Source: Oryzias latipes (taxonomy: Eukaryota; Chordata; Actinopteri; Beloniformes; Adrianichthyidae). From it: DNA of 64,000 nucleotides. Positions 22,600 to 51,188 of this stretch are shown here, piece by piece; within the stretch, counting starts at the first letter, position 1; each line of letters opens with the position of its first letter. The notes under the pieces were generated by a model. That model made no database searches. It worked only from the letters and a program-made list of their open reading frames with translations, and had not been told where the DNA came from. The position numbers and the translations under genes are program-made. The stretch is from positions 15,855,311-15,919,310 of the forward strand of contig NC_019866.2 of NCBI RefSeq assembly GCF_002234675.1. Direction: 5' to 3'.

Positions 22600-24070
22600 C
22601 TGCCCACCTAAAAAGAAATCAATAGTCTGTCATTCTAGTGGTAGGATCATTTGAACAGTGACAGATAGAAAATCACAAATACAATGTAAAACGTGAAATA
22701 CATTTATTTGCATTCCATTTATAGAAATAAACCCTCCTGAAGGGACTTAGTACTTTGTGGTAAAACTCTTGTTAGCAGCATAGAGGTCAGACGTTTATTT
22801 GTAGTTCATAAGCAGGTTTCTGCATATATCAGGAGGAAATTTGTTCCACTCCTCTTTGTAAATCACTTCTAAAACATTCAGATTTGGTGGCTGTCGCTTA
22901 GAAATGCAGCTTCAGCACTCTAGGTTTTCTTTAGGTCTACAGGTTTGAACACTGGCTGGGCCACTCCATGAGCTTTATGCTTCTTCTTCTTCAGCCATTT
23001 CATGGTTGCCTTGGCTGAATGTTTTGGGTCATTATTCTGTTGGAAGATGCATTCATGACCCATTTTCAGGCGGAGGGAAGGACGTTCTTACTCAGGATTT
23101 GACGGTACATGGCTCTGCCCATCATCCCATGCACACTCACCGTGTGGAGATGGGATGATGCGCAGAAGAGAAAGCCCTGTGCAGAAACCCCCCCCCCCAA
23201 ATATTATGTTTCCACTTCCATGATTGACAGTGGATGGTGCTCTTGGGGTCATAGGTGGCATTTCTCTTCCTTCAAACACGACAGGTTGAGTTGATGCCAA
23301 AGAGCTCAGTTTTGGTCTTGTCTGACTACAGCACCTTTTCCCAATCACTACATTTTTGAAGGTGTTTATTGGATAACTTCCGTTGGGTCAGCACGTGTCA
23401 CCAATGCTTTTCTTGGTGACTGTGGTCTCAGCTGTTTTAGGCCTATTTCTCACTGTTCTCATGGTCATGGAAACCCCAGACCTACAGGTGGGTCGATGGT
23501 CATATTCTTGGATTTTGGCACAATTGCACCAACGGTTGTCACCTTAACCTCCAGCTGATGGTTTTGTAGTTCATTCCACTCTTGTTCAGGTCTACAATCA
23601 TCTGAAAGCTCTCTAGTCTTTCCCAAGATGGAAAGTTTGTAGACTGACTGATTCTGTGGCAGGTTTCTTTTCTACACATGATTACTTCAAACAGGTGTCT
23701 TCAGCTCAGGTGACAGGTTGGTGAAGAGAGTCGAACTGGTCTGTGTGAACCAGAATTCGTAACCCTTGTGCTATCTTGGATGACCCCACCCTTGCATTGA
23801 CGTGTTCTCCCTACCATGACAAAGGTGGATAAAGGTGGAAAGATTTCATGTAATCCACGGACACCAGTGAAGATCACAAATCATTGAAGAAAATAGGTTC
23901 AGCGCACTGTCTAGTGGGTCTAGATGACCCAACTCCCAACGTTAAAGTGTCTAGGATAGCACAAGGGTTTAATGGTTAATAGGGAAACAAATATTGATGT
24001 CCCTCAATAAAATGCAAATACATTTACATAAATCCTGCAAGCGATTTTTTTCTGTTTTCTTTGGGGTTCT
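22600..24070 (-). mobile_element. Tc1-type transposon relic with nested piggyBac-like MITE
   Basis: On the minus strand, broken frames give fragments matching the Tc1 catalytic region: [19 protein letters not shown] (from the NDPKHTA-type block) and [10 protein letters not shown]. The right part contains AGGGAAACAAATATTGATG and CCCTCAATAAAATGCAAAT, a Tc1 end. A TTAA-type MITE at 23763-23967 splits that end. Many stops; boundaries approximate. Confidence 0.7.
23763..23967. mobile_element. TTAA-type MITE, 'CCCTTGTGCTATC' family, copy 1
   Basis: 205 bp beginning CCCTTGTGCTATCTTGGATG and ending CTAGGATAGCACAAGGG, an inverted repeat. Right flank TTAA (23969-23972), left GTAA, so one target copy has decayed. 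Nearly identical to 25098-25302. Confidence 0.8.
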
Positions 24071-24739
24071 TAGCATACAAATATTTTTGTATACATACGT
24101 GTGTAATTGACATTTTGAGGCCTGTAGGTGGCAGAATAGCCTGACTCTTTTGCATCTATGCACACAGAAGAGAAATTCTGAGTCAATCCAATGATACAAC
24201 AGTCTTCAGCAGATGTTAGCAAGAGTGAGGAAACAATGTTCCACAGGAAGTGCCACTTTTGCCCCTGTGTGCAATTTTTGCTGTCAGTGACATCAGACCG
24301 CCACAAACCATACAGAAGCTTTGGAGTTAAATTAAATTCAAAGTAAATATTTATGCGCTCTGGGCTCTTCTACAAATAAGGTGCATTTTGTGTCCTATAA
24401 CAAATTAACAGGAAAACAGTTTCAGTGATACAGCTGCAGGAATGCTAAAGACACTCCTATCAAGACTCCTTAATTGCTGTCATAAGTCCACAAGATATCA
24501 GAAAATAGTCGATTGGAGAGTATAACAGTGTTATGTCTATTTTACTGATATAGTGTTATTTCTTTAATCATATGCATGATTTTTATAATTAACATAATCT
24601 GCATATATTTTAGATAACTGATTCGCATTTGCCATGTTGATTTCTAAAATAGTTATTTTTGACATAATATTTTAAGTAATTCCTCTTTGTCATGTGCTTT
24701 ATGGATACCTAAGGATTCTTAGTTCTGTCTGATAAAAGC

Positions 24740-24955
24740 TATGAACCGGATAAATAAAAATCATGTAATAAAATGGTTGCAGTAGAACAGGGGTGGGATT
24801 ATATAAATTCGCTTCCTTCCATTCCCTTTCAAGCAATATTTAATTTTATGTCTAATTATGCCAAGTTTAGTACGTCATTGTATGGATGTAACTGATGATT
24901 GTAATGTTTTTTTGTTCTACTGATTTGATTGCTTGAAATAAACTATTTAAAAAAA
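24740..24955 (+). mobile_element. LINE-like 3' end with poly-A
   Basis: Contains GGGGTGGGATTATATAAATT, CATTCCCTTTCAAGCAAT and an AATAAA (24937) just before an A run. Inverted counterparts (CTTGAAAAGGAGTGGG) occur at 62995-63400. Typical of a fish LINE tail. Confidence 0.5.
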
Positions 24956-25097
24956 AAAGTGTCTGCCATGGGTACCAGAAACAGGAGAATTTAATTGTAT
25001 ATGGATGTTGTTCTCTCCATATCTCAACCAAATCCATGTCCCTACATGTTTGCAAAAGTATTTTTTATAGTCTGGCCATAGGTTGAATCAAGCTTAG

Positions 25098-25302
25098 CCC
25101 TTGTGCTATCTTAGATGACCCCACACTTACATTAACGTGTTCTCCCTACCATGACAAAGGTGGTTAAAGGTGGAAAGATTTCATGTAATCCACGGACACC
25201 AGTGAAAATCACAAATCATGGAAGAAAAAAGGTTCAGAGCACTGTCTAGTGGGTTTAGATGACCCAACTCCCAACGTTAAAGTGCCTAGGATAGCACAAA
25301 AC
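25098..25302. mobile_element. TTAA-type MITE, 'CCCTTGTGCTATC' family, copy 2
   Basis: Direct-orientation near-duplicate of 23763-23967, 1.3 kb away. Flanks are TTAG (left) and TTAA (25304-25307). Its last bases have decayed (ACAAAAC for ACAAGGG). Confidence 0.8.
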
Positions 25303-26379
25303 AGTTAACGGTGGCTCAGAGCCAATCACTCAGAAATCATCAACAAATATGCCAAAATTTGCTTAGGAAGCATGTAAAACAGCAGGGAAGCCTAATTTGG
25401 AGATGCAAACTCTGATGAATTGGCAGAGTCTTCGGAATTATTGTTTTAACGTTGTGTCAACATCTTCCTCTTCTCATGTCTTTATCTCCCCTATACCTGA
25501 CATATTTAATTAAAATGTCACTCTTGACAATAAGCTGCACAAACAAAGTATCAAATATACCCTCCTTGGCAAATAAAAGTGAAAAATGTAAAAGATGTTG
25601 ATTAGTTGGATCCAGGTGTTATTTTGTGAACCTAAAGAGCCCATGCATGAAGACAACTGTGCGCTACCACTCAGTCTGCCTGCCAACTCGCTGGATTGAA
25701 ACAGTCAAAAAACATTACTTTTTTAATTTTTACAAAAATCTAAGTGACAGTTTTTTCAACCAAGTTCTTCTTTTTGGCTGAAAAAGGGAATATTTTAGTA
25801 AAGAATAGACACACTTATAGACCTTTGAGGAAATACAGTCGAGTGGATTGGACAAAAATGTTGTCTTGTAAAATAACTTCTCCTAGTAGAATAGCAAAAA
25901 TCTTTCCAATATTCTGGTCTTTTTAACTTCTTGCAACTGGATTTATTTCCAGCTATGAAAAAAAATCTATTTAAATCTATTTGGTTTGCATCAAGACGTT
26001 AATGGAAAGACAAAACTGTTGTAAAAAAGTTGTTCCACAATTAATTTTTTTGGAATGGAGGATTTTGATTTTTACATCATTTTATGTTCCCCTAGACATG
26101 GGTGTAACATTACATATTTTTTAAGACAAAAATGTTGTTTTGGCAATCCTCTTTATGTTTAAAAAAGGCAAAATTATTATTTTTTTTTCTACTTTTAGAT
26201 GTCTTTGTGCTTCTGAACCATAAAGCTTTAAGTCAAAAAGAAGTTGTATGAAATAGGTTCTTATATTTTTGAGGTCTCAGCAAAGGAGAGGAAAAAGGGG
26301 GCGGGGTTGCTCTCCACCAACAGTCCCACCCACAACTCAGAGGTGAATTTCGAATGAACTACTGCCATGATGTAGAGAA

Positions 26380-26720
26380 TATATCTTTGATGTGTCCGCC
26401 ACCTACATTTGGAGGAAGCTTGGTACAAACTGTCAAAGCAGTACAAATCTCAGTCAGTTTTGCTCCAGGCTTTTCTTTCACAGCTTTATTCTGATGTGTA
26501 AAAGACTTAGTAAATGGTTGGCACTTCCATGAATTAAAAAAATGATCCATACATCACTACCAAATCTGCATTCCTGATTGGTCCAAGTTCAACCTGGTTC
26601 AATTTTCTTAGAAAATGTGTGTAGAGTTTTGAACACAGGAGCCCTAAACTCACGTTAACATAGACTTTTCATTGAAGTATTCACTTGAACATGCAATTCC
26701 AAGGCAGTGGGATTGTCATA
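26380..26720 (-). repeat. Dispersed repeat related to 49485-49970, inverted
   Basis: CCATACATCACTACCAAATC, GGTCCAAGTTCAACCTGGTT and TTCACTTGAACATG are reverse-complement matches, with substitutions, to words at 49600-49740. No ends resolved. Confidence 0.45.
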
Positions 26721-26725
26721 GTTAA

Positions 26726-26756
26726 AGTTTTTTGTTTTGTTTTGTTTTGTTTTGTG
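26726..26756. repeat. (TTTTG)n microsatellite
   Basis: About six TTTTG units, next to a TTAA-MITE-like end at 26781-26835. Confidence 0.85.
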
Positions 26757-27596
26757 ACTAAAAAAAGCGTAATCATAATTAAAGGACCACTGGGAAGGCT
26801 TTTACAATAGATAAAAAGATTTTTACATCAATCACTGGCGGGGGGATAGATCAAAACATTTTGCCAAGGTATTTACCTTAAAACAAGAATAGAATTATTT
26901 GTCTTTAAAAAAAACGTTAATATATTAAACTCATTATCAACATGTTCTAATATAAACTCTTCAATTATCTATCATCAAATATATTTCCTTGTGGTGGTGT
27001 TTTTTTTCCAGTTGACATGATTTTCCTAACAACAGGCAAAGGTGCACAAAAACTTACACTTTTCTAAATACACAGCATAATTTCTGCACATCCTAATAAA
27101 CTGTGATGTGATTTAAGGCAGAGTTCTGGTTCCTTTATCGCTCACTGATGAGAGGAAAAAATTGAGTTGCTTGGGGAGCGGGGGATTGCGAACACTCTGT
27201 AGTTGTCATGCTGTCCCACTTAAAGCAATGAAATGATGTGTTCACTTAATCAAAGTCCAAATAGAGTGGCGGGGCCACTTCATCACACGAGGAGACGAAT
27301 GAGCGCGGAAAAAGCTGCTATTTAAAGCCTCCCTCGTGTCACATCAATGAGAGGATGAGAAAACACTCCAACCACCTTTCAACAAGACAAATGATTGAAA
27401 CAAATGATGCTTATATAGAAGTGTGGGTTCACGTATGTTTCGCTCACCTGATAAAGTCTGGCAAAGGTCATATAAAAAACAAAAAACAAAAAAACAGACT
27501 CTGGTAAAGGTTTGAGTCACTGCCTGAATCATCCATTCAGCTGAGGGATTTTGGGAGAGGGGTACCAGTCTGTGACCAGCTCATTCTGGTGTGTAT

Positions 27597-27957
27597 AAAA
27601 ACCCACTCCAATCATCTTTTAACCTATTGTAAAAAGAGTTCCAGGTGCTTTTTATTTTCTTTTTGTATTATGATTACGCCTTTTTTAGCCAAAAAAAAAC
27701 CCTAGTTGTTTCAAGGACATAGTTTCTGCAGAGCTGCAGTAGGACTGTCAGTTCAAAGTAAGCCCCGCCCCTTTTCCTATCATCCATTTGTTTACACTTT
27801 CCCACTCGCTTACAGCCCATCACACCTCCATCCTAACATTACTGGAACAGCATTAATGGTAATCAAGTCTAATTTTCTTCATATATGTCCTTCATCATCA
27901 GAAAAATGCCATAAGAATATGTTAAAAATGTTGTTTTCATCATAGTCGATCTATAAA
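27597..27957. mobile_element. Degenerate TTAA MITE, 'AGACCCACTCC' family
   Basis: Shares AACCCACTCCAATCATCTTT, GATTACGCC and CATCATCAGAAAAATGCC with the intact copies. The flanking TTAA motifs are lost and the middle is shortened. Confidence 0.7.
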
Positions 27958-28959
27958 AGGCCTACAGATTAGTCAAATTTCTGTTTAAACTCTTCGACTG
28001 CAGTGGCAGTGGCTATTTTTAGTCTCATTTTATGCATCTTTAAGCGCATCAAAATTAAATTTTTGGAACGCCATTTTAATTAAAGCAGCACATTTCCTAA
28101 CAGAACAGCTAGACAGGGTTGGTGTCATTTGCATGATGCAGAGTTCTTTCAGACCAGCAGAAAAAAATAAAGGTATCTGACAGGCATTAATTTGCATTCT
28201 AAGTGCCAGGGGTTAAAAGAGCCATTTACTGTGGTCAAGCTCTCCGGAGCAAGCTGCTCGCTGACTTCAGGGACCGCAACTGAGTCTACATTTAGAAATA
28301 ATAATGACATCTAACAGGACAGAGATTATTAACCCTTTTGTGACTGTATTTTTGCATTTGAACCTCATTCCCATACATGCTGTCATGTTGTCATAGTTAT
28401 AGAGATTAATGGACGAGCATTGTTGATTGATGCACCATTTTTCATGTGTGTGTTACCACTGAAAATGCTTGTTCTAATGCAAATATATCTATTTTTTGTT
28501 TTACTTATTAAGCTGCTTATTATAGAAGGTGGGTCAGGCTAACCATTTTTCTACTTCTCGTTTTCTTTCTGCTCAAAGCTCACTATGGAATTTACCACCA
28601 CCAAACCAGCAGCTGCTACTGTCGAACATTTTCATCTGGGTAGGTTTGTCTACCTATTGTCAAGCCAAATCTACGTGTGAACGTTTTTTTCTCTCAAACA
28701 ATTAAATCCGAGTCTGCACAGCTATCTCCCAGCCAATAACTGGAAACTTTGTAGTCATGTGACCCAGTGGTTTGAATGGGAAACTAATTTTTCAGTTAAG
28801 TAATTATTGGTCTATTGTGAAATAAATGAACCCATAATTTTCCAAAACACGACACATGTAGACAAAAGAAAAACCCCAGCCAGTTATTGGAATATGCCCA
28901 GTAATGTCGCAATGTGTTGAATGGTGTATAGCTCCTCTGTCCAACACTCATGCCAACTT

Positions 28960-29191
28960 AGACTTATATTGAGAAATAAAGAGCTATTGCTCAGTCACTC
29001 GTCAGAATAATCATACCTTTTTAGCATGTTCTTGACACCCCTACATTTTTTTAAGATACTATTTGTTATTTGCAAGTTATAATCTGACCAATCAGATGGC
29101 GCAATAAAAGTATGTGGTCTCGCATCAAATGTTTGAAACATGCGATTGACAAATTTTGTGCAGCCCACTTTCTAGTGGGAGGAGTGTGGCC
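28960..29191 (+). mobile_element. Left part of a MITE interrupted by the composite repeat
   Basis: TTTGCAAGTTATAATCTGACCAATCAG and TGTGGTCTCGC align with 43310-43440, the uninterrupted copy. It ends at TAGTGGGAGGAGTGTGGCC (29173-29191), a sequence that recurs on the other side of the insertion at 30041. Confidence 0.7.
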
Positions 29192-30040
29192 ATTTTTAAA
29201 AAAAACTTACCCTGTCCAACAGCTGAACAAACAGATAGGAGCTAAAGGCCTCTTGTGTTGGACATATTTTACTGTTACAACATCGGGTTATGAATCTTCT
29301 GATTCACAAGGTGTATATTTGCATAAACCCCTTTTGTAAATTAGGAAAACTTTTATTTATTTTAATATTGATCACATTTGTAATTGTTATCTGTTAGACT
29401 GGATGGAAAAGAAGAGGAGGGAAGAAGAGAGAGGGATGTTACAGAGGGGGGTAAGGGCACAAAAGAAAGGGGGAAAAAGGGGGTTAACGGACTAGAAAGA
29501 TGATTATAAAAGACAGGGACTAGAATCATAAAGCAAAAAGCAACAAGTTGCTGGAAGTTTATAATCATCACTGTCTGGTGTCACTGTTCGTCTAAAAGGG
29601 GCCGGACCTTTCCACACACACTCAAATGTTACCAACATACCTGTTGCCTCCAAAAATCTTCAAAATGTCATCATGTACTCAATACAACTACAGTTCACAC
29701 ACACATACTTATGCACACGAACCAACACATGTAAAGCATTTCATTCAGTCAAGGATACTACTTGTGTCAAGGTGAGCCAACATCAGTGCTCGAGTGAGTG
29801 TTTATGTCCTGCATCACTGGAAGAGCCGACCCCCCAGCCCCTCCCCCCCCCCACCTCACACAAAGGGAGGTAAGCCAAGAAACAGCCAGTCCCAGGGGCA
29901 AGCCCAGGCCCCCGACCCCAAGCTCCTGGGAGAGCTCTGGTCAGGCACCAACGGAACCATGGTAGCCCGACTAGTTAGGGCAGCCACCAATTGACTCAGT
30001 GGAGACCCCAACCCACCAAACTACAGAGATGCTGTTTCAA
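29192..30040 (+). mobile_element. Composite repeat: AT-rich, purine-rich, CA-rich and GC-rich blocks in order
   Basis: An 849-bp insertion into a MITE, bounded by a near-perfect duplication (TAGTGGGAG then TGTGGCC at 29173-29191 and 30041-30056). It starts near CCTGTCCAACAGCTGAACAA and AGGCCTCTTGTGTTGGACA, runs through a GGAGGGAAGAAGAGAGAGGG block and a CACACACATACTTA block, and ends in C-rich sequence. The same order appears inverted at 43975-44880. A target duplication of about 16 bp suggests a retroelement; no coding capacity was recognised. Confidence 0.6.
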
Positions 30041-30290
30041 TAGTGGGAGTGTGGCCTTTAACAAGTTCCTTCCTGATTGGGGAAAGTGGTGGCCACAGAA
30101 ATGCTGACTTGACAGATCTGAACCAATGACTGCTTACTGGTGTCATCTGGCTTTAACACGATGATTTCCCAAAAAAATGACGATTGAACTGACTTTATTT
30201 GGTTGGAGCCAGAAGTAAGTCATTTTCTAACGGTGACATCTCACTTACTTTGTCCAGTTCTCACATAATGGACAAAGTGAGTCAACTAGA
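30041..30290 (+). mobile_element. Right part of the interrupted MITE
   Basis: Resumes with GTGTGGCCTTTAACAAGTTCC and matches 43410-43640 (GAACCAATGACTGCTTACTG, AAGTAAGTCATTTTC). It ends near GTCCAGTTCTCACATAATGG, the inverse of the family's left end. Confidence 0.7.
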
Positions 30291-31065
30291 CCAATGCTTA
30301 TATTTGAATCCAGCCTGTTTCAGCAGCTTGACCACAAATTCTAAACTTTCATTTATTGTTTATTTTATTGTATTTTTAATTTGAATAAAAAAATCGTATG
30401 CTTTTTTTGCTTTTAATAACCAAATCATAGTAGTTGTGTTTTGGTTTGGGTTCTGTTTTTCTTTGATTCAACTTCCTGTCTCTTTTGTCTTGACTGCAAC
30501 TCCAATTTTTCTTTTAAGAAGGTGCATGTTTGTGTCCACACTGCCTGACTTCAACCAAACCGTTCTGTGTAAAGAACACATACTGCTTATGTTTGTGCTT
30601 ATTTTGAAGGAGGTTACAACAGTAACAAATTAGGTGCCTCAGTCTGTGCTTTATTTAACGGAACCAGCTCTTGTCCTTGGTTTACAAAATCAGATTGATC
30701 CAAACCTTGAGGTTTCTCACCTCATCTCCAGCTCAATTTACAGAGACACTGCAAAGAAGATTAATGATGAAAGCTTCCCCAGACAGAACTTTTAGCCATA
30801 ATGCAGATAAAATGACTTTTTTAAATTAAGTCTTCATGCACAGGTTTCAATTTTCAATATTTATCATGCAGATTTGAACAGGATTAGCAGAATTAGTCAT
30901 CTAATTTCTATATTTCCTGACTGTAACAACTGCAAAGTACAGCTGTTAACGTTTTAACCACATATAGTGGCTAAACAGTCTTTTTCAAATAGCATTTTTT
31001 GTCCACTCCTGATTCACAAAAACTTAAAAGAAAAAGAAACATTCAGAAATGCTATTTTAGGCTTT

Positions 31066-31091
31066 TATATATATATATATATATACACATA
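31066..31091. repeat. (TA)n microsatellite at the Tc1 left end
   Basis: TATATATA run directly abutting the Tc1 terminus at 31092; a matching run follows the right end at 33031. Confidence 0.9.
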
Positions 31092-33030
31092 CAGTCAATT
31101 ACATAAATATTTGGACAAATCTTTTCTAATTTTGTTTCTGTACATTACCACAGTGAATTTTAAATAAAACAACTCAGATGCCATTGAAGTGCATACTTTT
31201 ATCTTTTATTCCAGGGGTTGAACAAAAGGATTGCATAAAAATGTGAAAAACTAAAGCATTTTTTCAACACAATCCTTTCATTTCATGGGCTCGTAAGTAA
31301 TTGTAAAAATGAAATAACTGAAAACAAAATGGTTATTACTAATATTTGGTTGAAAACCATTGCTGGTAATGACAGCCTGAAGTCTTGAACTCATGGACAT
31401 CACCAGATGCTGGGTTTTCTCCTTCTGAATGCTCTGCCAGGCCTTTACTGCAGTGGCTTTCAGTTGCTGTTTGTTTGTGGGCCTTTCTGTCTGAAGTTTA
31501 GTCTTCAACAAGTGAAATGCATGCTCAATTGCGTTAAGATCAGGTGACTGACTTGGCCATTCAAGAATATTCCACGTCTTTGCTTTAATAAACTCCTGAG
31601 TTGCTTTGGCTGTATGTTTTGGGTCATTGTCCATCTGTATTATGAAATGCCGCCCAATCAGTTTGGCTGCATTCACCTGGATCTGCGCTGACAGTATGTC
31701 TCTGAACACCTCAGAATTCATTGGGCTGCTTCTGTCCTGTGTCACGTCATCAATAAACATTAGTGCCACTAGAAGCCATGCACACCCATGCCATCACACT
31801 GCCTCCACAGTGTTTTACTGATGATCTAGTGTGCTTTGGATCATGAGCTTCTCCATGCCTTCTAGATACTTTTCTCTTGCCATCATTCTGGTAGAGGCTG
31901 ATTTTGGTTTCATCTGTCCAAAGAATGTTTTTCCAGAACTGTGCTAGCTTTTTTAGATGCTTTTCAGCAAAGTCCAACCTAGCCTTCCTATTCTGAAGGC
32001 TTATGAGTGGCTTGCATCTTGCAGTTTACCCTCTGTATCTACTTTCATGCAGTCTTCTTTTTATGGTAGACTTGGATATTGATACGCCTACCTCCTGGAG
32101 AGTGTTGTTCACTTGGTTGGCTGTTGTGAACGGGTTCCTCTTCACCATGGAAATGATTCTGCGATCATCCACCACTGTTGTCTTCCGTGGACGTTTAGGT
32201 CTTTTTGCGTTGCTGAGTTCACCAGTGCTTTCTTTCTTTCTCAGTGTAAGCGTTAAGCTGTAGAGTCTTAACTTATAGTTGACGCGTCCTTCTTTAATGA
32301 ACTTCCACAGTCCAAGTTCTTTGTTTTGAATGTTTAATTCCCAAAAAAGGTTGTTACAAAAATGTAAATACAAAAACATATAAACAAAGGAACTTTAAGT
32401 ATGGTCAAAAACTGCGCTCTCTAGCTCTCCAGCTTCGCTAATGGACCGAAAGAAACCTCCTCACCTACGTCATACCTCTTTAGCCAATAGAACAGCTGGG
32501 CTCCAAAGTTGACCTACATATCAGTACCGACGTCTTAGAATGTTTAAAATGGCTCTAACACTCAGGATGTACCACACTGTTGATTTAGCCTCTCCTAATA
32601 CTGTAGCAATTTATCTGTTTTCTCAGCTTAATGATGGCTCTTTTCACTTACATGGAGAGCTCCTTTGACCGCATGTTGTCTGTTCAAAATCTTCAAAACC
32701 CAAGCACGAATCCTCTAATCAACTCCAGGCCTTTTATCTGTTTATCTCATAATGACATAACAATGGAATTGCCCACACCTGCCCATACAATAGCATGGAA
32801 GTCAATTGACCAATTACTTACGAGCCCATGAAATGAAGGGATTGTGTTTTAAAACTGTTTTAGTTTTTCACATTTGTATGCAATCTTTTTGTTCAACCCA
32901 TGGAATAAAAGCTGAAAGTCTGTACTTCAATGGCATCTGAGTTGTTTTATTTAAAATTCACTGTGGTAATGTACAGAAACAAAATTAGAAAGAATGTGTC
33001 TCTGTCCAAATATTTATGGTCCTGATTGTG
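31092..33030 (-). mobile_element. Tc1-type transposon, near full length (1.94 kb)
   Basis: Left end CAGTCAATTACATAAATATT and the reverse complement of the right end, CACAATCAGGACCATAAATATT, are inverted repeats flanked by TA. A long subterminal inverted repeat follows: GCCATTGAAGT at 31180-31190 against ACTTCAATGGC at 32926-32936. The transposase lies on the minus strand and is degraded. Confidence 0.9.
31278..32379 (-). pseudogene. Tc1 transposase (DDE), broken by a stop and a frameshift
   Basis: Minus-strand segments in order: 32379-32026 (VDDRRIISMVKRNPFTTANQ, VSISKSTIKRRLHESRYRG, the paired helix-turn-helix region), 31977-31750 (ILWTDETKISLY with the first catalytic Asp) and 31769-31278 (QMDNDPKHTAKATQEF with the second Asp, and SPDLNAIEHAFHLLKTKL with the Glu). 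All three DDE residues are present. The first two segments share a frame but are separated by stops; the third is frame-shifted near 31760. Inactive as written. Confidence 0.9.
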
Positions 33031-33072
33031 TATATATATATATACATATGTTTATATATATATATTTATTTA
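33031..33072. repeat. (TA)n / (TTTA)n low-complexity run
   Basis: TATATATA and TTTATTTATTTA repeats immediately right of the Tc1 end. Confidence 0.85.
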
Positions 33073-33374
33073 TTTATTGAAAAGCCTAAATACAATAGCT
33101 TTTCAATAAATATTACTCGAATCCTCACCATAAATGTCATAAAACTTGTAAAAGTTGTCTTAAATAACCAACCGATTACTGTTGAGTTTTGAAGTTTTTT
33201 TTATTTTTCAAGGTACAAATCCAAAAACAATGGCAACCAAAATTTTCTTAGTCATTTAATGTTTAACATGATCTCTTAATTTAGCATACAGCTACATAAA
33301 CCTGGAACTAGAAAATGTTATCGGTGGTAAATCCAGGTTAAGAGGGCAAGAGAATAAACGTTTCATAATTTATA

Positions 33375-33445
33375 ATAAAATAGAAAACTTTATTGATCCC
33401 ACAAAAGGGAAAATAGAATTTGCAACTAACCTATAAGAACCTATG
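33375..33445 (-). repeat. Short LINE 3'-end fragment
   Basis: AACTTTATTGATCCCACAAA and AGGGAAAATAGAATT is a common fish LINE terminal sequence in reverse orientation. It also supplies a minus-strand AATAAA (33385-33390) that could end the fam83g transcript, about 320 bases past its stop; this is inference. Confidence 0.45.
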
Positions 33446-33709
33446 GTGACATCAGTGTAACAGAAAAATATCTGAAATGGATTCTGTGGTCCACTTGGTT
33501 TGTGGTAAAAAAAAAAAAAAAAATTTAAATGGACCTTCGCTCTAAAATAGAAAATGAAAAGACATATGCTGAGACTGAGGTGACAAGAAAGCTTAAAATT
33601 GTTGACTCTGATGACAAAATGTAAATAAACTAGGAAACATGTCATTTAGAGATTATTGCTGTAATTACAAACGCTTTAGAGTTGTTTGTTCATCCATTAA
33701 AATGAGTGA

Positions 33710-51188
<17,479 letters not shown>

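Larger units (their letters stand above)
16787..33709. other. sphk1-fam83g convergent spacer (17 kb), no host exon recognised
   Basis: Both genes end into this spacer, so it contains their 3' UTRs; no strong poly-A site could be fixed for either. Named repeats are listed separately. Nothing recognisable was seen at 17880-19030, 20325-22600, 24070-24740, 25305-26380, 26840-27595, 27960-28960 or 30290-31090, beyond small AT-rich open frames without conserved content and a possible TTAA-MITE end at 26781-26835. Confidence 0.5.
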
